A DNA stretch of 6,840 nt from the NCBI GenBank assembly GCA_020723725.1, contig DYIG01000086.1, forward strand, positions 1 to 6,840, written 5' to 3'. A program made the translations under genes and the position numbers. Below the pieces are notes generated by a model. It was given only the letters and a program-made list of their open reading frames with translations, searched no databases and was not told where the DNA came from. The DNA comes from Thermaerobacter marianensis (lineage in GTDB: Bacteria; Bacillota; Sulfobacillia; DYIH01; DYIG01). Position 1 is the stretch's first letter; every line of letters starts with the position of its first letter. Below, in pieces: positions 5,615 to 6,840 of this stretch.

Positions 5615-6139
5615 TTACTTAAACCTGAACTTGGTGTGGCAATTGGTGCAGCCATTCAGGAGGACACCGGTCTGCTTGGTGGCGGCTTGAAGGTCGTTCG
5701 CGTCCACTGCCTGGAGCAGCCTGACCAGGTCATCATGGAAGGCATTGTCCATTTGAATGAACTCGTCCATCTTGTCGGGGTTCTTAGGCAGGGTGTACTC
5801 GCCGTTGTTGATAGCCTCGACGGTAATGTTACGGGCTGTATGGACCTTGTGTATTGCCTCCGGTATGGCTGCAAGGTTGTTGTTTGAAACTGAGGTGAGG
5901 ATAATTTGCCATGCTTCGTTCATCAGGCGCATCTCGTTCTGCACCGCATTGACCCCCGGGGGGAGCGAAGCTGTTGCCCCTCCACCACCATGCGGGTCTG
6001 CAGTGGCATGAGGGTCTGCGGCTGCGTGAGGGTCTGTGCCTTTGGATTTTGATTTCCCGCCGCCACACCCTGCGGCCGAAAGAGCAAGGGCCATCATGGA
6101 GAGCAGCAAGATAATCTTTGCGGCGCGACTTTTTAGCAT
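5615..6139 (-). CDS. Lipoprotein class II c-type cytochrome (cytochrome c'-like)
   Basis: This is a 174-residue protein. The ATG at 6139 is chosen over the longer in-frame start at 6235 because GGAGGAAG lies 7 bases upstream and the export signal begins there. Residues 8-24 are hydrophobic and end LALSAAG before Cys25, a lipobox, so the protein should be lipid-anchored outside the membrane. The linker (about 26-57) contains three DPH units (TDPHAAADPHATADPHGG), a possible metal-binding stretch. The helical domain starts LPPGVNAVQNEM and ends with the heme site CTNCH (Cys164, Cys167, His168) followed by TKFRFK. Met70 is a candidate sixth heme ligand. By eye it is about 60% identical to the downstream paralog over ~115 residues, so the pair arose by tandem duplication. 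It is the promoter-proximal gene of the operon and is divergent from the sensor gene. Heme attachment needs a cytochrome c maturation system, which is not in this window. Confidence 0.92.
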   Translation of the reverse strand: MLKSRAAKIILLLSMMALALSAAGCGGGKSKSKGTDPHAAADPHATADPHGGGGATASLPPGVNAVQNEMRLMNEAWQIILTSVSNNNLAAIPEAIHKVHTARNITVEAINNGEYTLPKNPDKMDEFIQMDNAFHDDLVRLLQAVDANDLQAATKQTGVLLNGCTNCHTKFRFK

Positions 6140-6238
6140 CTTTCTTCTTCCTCCATTCCCAATAGATTTTTCTGGATTTGCCTCATCGGTTCTTCTTTGG
6201 GTTATGATAACTGCTCGATTTGTCGGAAATTTCAAAAG

Positions 6239-6260
6239 ATTGTGAGGGAATTGTGAGAAT
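6239..6260. promoter_or_regulatory. Tandem 11-bp-spaced direct repeats in the divergent intergenic region
   Basis: ATTGTGAG occurs at 6239-6246 and at 6250-6257, so the copies are 11 bp apart and lie on the same face of the helix. This spacing is typical of OmpR/PhoB-type response-regulator sites. The repeats lie between the cytochrome operon and the sensor gene. A minus-strand TTGACA at 6280-6285 could be a -35 box for the cytochromes, though a matching -10 box is poor. The role as a binding site is inferred. Confidence 0.4.
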
Positions 6261-6363
6261 GCCTATGAAGGAAAATCGATGTCAACTTGGTACTTATATT
6301 TTAAAGTCGCAAATTGTTGAAACCCGTCGTTTTATGAGGGATCACCGAAAGAAGGGTATATAA

Positions 6364-6840
6364 TTGTCATTTTGGAAGTCGATCAAGGCGCATCTCCTTC
6401 TAGGTTTCTTGATAGTATCTTTGACTCCCCTCTTAACCTTGAGTTTTTATTCTTATAACGTTCAGAGAGAAAACATACTCAAAGAGCATTTTTCCAAACT
6501 CTCACTCTTTGTGGATGCAAGTGCCCGGCATGTGCAGACATTGATACACCTGAGGAGTCAGCAGGCTGAACAGGTCGCCACCAAGCAGGCTGTCAAGGCG
6601 GTTTTATCCGGGGATTATTCGGTTAAAGCCAAGGCACGGGAGGAATTGATCGAGGTTCTGACCAGGGTTCCTCAATCGCAGGCCATAAGTGTGATCTCGC
6701 CCACTGGAATCGTCGAGGCATCAACTGATGATAACCTGGAGGGCAAGCGCGTTTCATACGTTCAGTCCCTGGTTGCAGCCAGGAAGGGTTCAATTGTCAT
6801 CGACTCAAATGGGGAGGAATCTAACTCCTCCAATTACAAC
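6364..6840 (+). CDS. Membrane-bound sensor protein, N-terminal part (Cache-like extracytoplasmic domain)
   Basis: A TTG at 6364, directly after an in-frame TAA and preceded by AGAAGGG with an 8-base spacer, opens a frame that stays open for 159 codons to the window edge. Residues about 9-29 form a membrane segment (HLLLGFLIVSLTPLLTLSFY). A mostly helical stretch follows (about 30-98), with FSKLSLFVDASARHVQTLIH and many Gln, Lys and Ala. From about residue 105 the pattern SQAISVISPTGIVEASTDDN and LEGKRVSYVQSLVAARKGS is that of a Cache-type ligand-binding domain. Proteins with this layout are histidine kinases, chemoreceptors or diguanylate cyclases; the output domain lies beyond the window, so the class cannot be decided. 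It is transcribed divergently from the cytochrome operon across a short shared control region, so a sensory link to those genes is plausible. The ligand is unknown. Confidence 0.85.
   Translation, partial: MSFWKSIKAHLLLGFLIVSLTPLLTLSFYSYNVQRENILKEHFSKLSLFVDASARHVQTLIHLRSQQAEQVATKQAVKAVLSGDYSVKAKAREELIEVLTRVPQSQAISVISPTGIVEASTDDNLEGKRVSYVQSLVAARKGSIVIDSNGEESNSSNYN

Noticed and set aside
5608..5622. Inverted repeat TTAAGT-CTT-ACTTAA between the two cytochrome genes, considered as a terminator.
   Set aside because: The stem is AT-only, spans the stop codon and has no U tract after it.
6280..6300. TTGACA on the minus strand and TATATT (6295-6300) on the plus strand as promoters of the divergent genes.
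   Set aside because: Neither has a good partner box at 16-18 bp, so a full promoter call is not supported.
1..6840. CRISPR arrays, tRNA or rRNA genes, insertion sequences and riboswitches.
   Set aside because: No regular spacer-repeat arrays, no recognisable tRNA arms or rRNA motifs, no transposase frame and no known leader motif were seen by eye.

Overview
The window looks like a piece of a Gram-positive, probably spore-forming Firmicute chromosome, most likely an anaerobic member of class Clostridia (Moorella- or Peptococcaceae-like). The reasons are purine-rich Shine-Dalgarno sequences of the AGGAGG/GGAGGGG type, TTG and GTG starts, several lipobox lipoproteins, a CwlD-like cell-wall amidase and moderate GC. 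No marker gene is present, so this placement is an inference.

Left part (1-2429, all minus strand). Reading leftwards, an AbrB/MazE-type antitoxin and a PIN-domain toxin overlap by ATGA. They are followed by a membrane-anchored N-acetylmuramoyl-L-alanine amidase (Amidase_3, CwlD-like), an unassigned lipoprotein, and the wreck of a UbiE-like methyltransferase whose start codon shares a base with the lipoprotein stop. Amidase, lipoprotein and methyltransferase look like one former operon whose last gene has decayed.

Middle part (2430-3882, plus strand). A short hydrophobic protein resembles the C-terminal half of small multidrug-export (COG2426-like) proteins. It is followed, with short gaps and strong ribosome binding sites, by an unassigned lipoprotein and an unassigned membrane-anchored protein. 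The last gene meets a convergent minus-strand gene (3879-4508) with overlapping stop codons. That gene encodes a secreted or membrane-tethered protein with an NTR/TIMP-like look. Next comes a decayed fragment of an unknown gene (4633-4935, frameshifted).

Right part (4960-6840). Two tandem minus-strand genes encode class II (cytochrome c'-like) c-type cytochromes, roughly 60% identical by eye over their shared domain. The first is a lipoprotein and the second has an ordinary signal peptide, and both have His-rich linkers after the export signal. Two hairpins follow the operon, the second a good intrinsic terminator. Divergent from it, a TTG-started gene encodes the membrane anchor and Cache-like extracytoplasmic domain of a sensor protein that runs off the window. 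The intergenic region between sensor and cytochromes holds two ATTGTGAG repeats exactly 11 bp apart, a spacing typical of response-regulator sites. The cytochrome pair, its divergent sensor and the shared control region form the most interesting module. Function is inferred, not shown.
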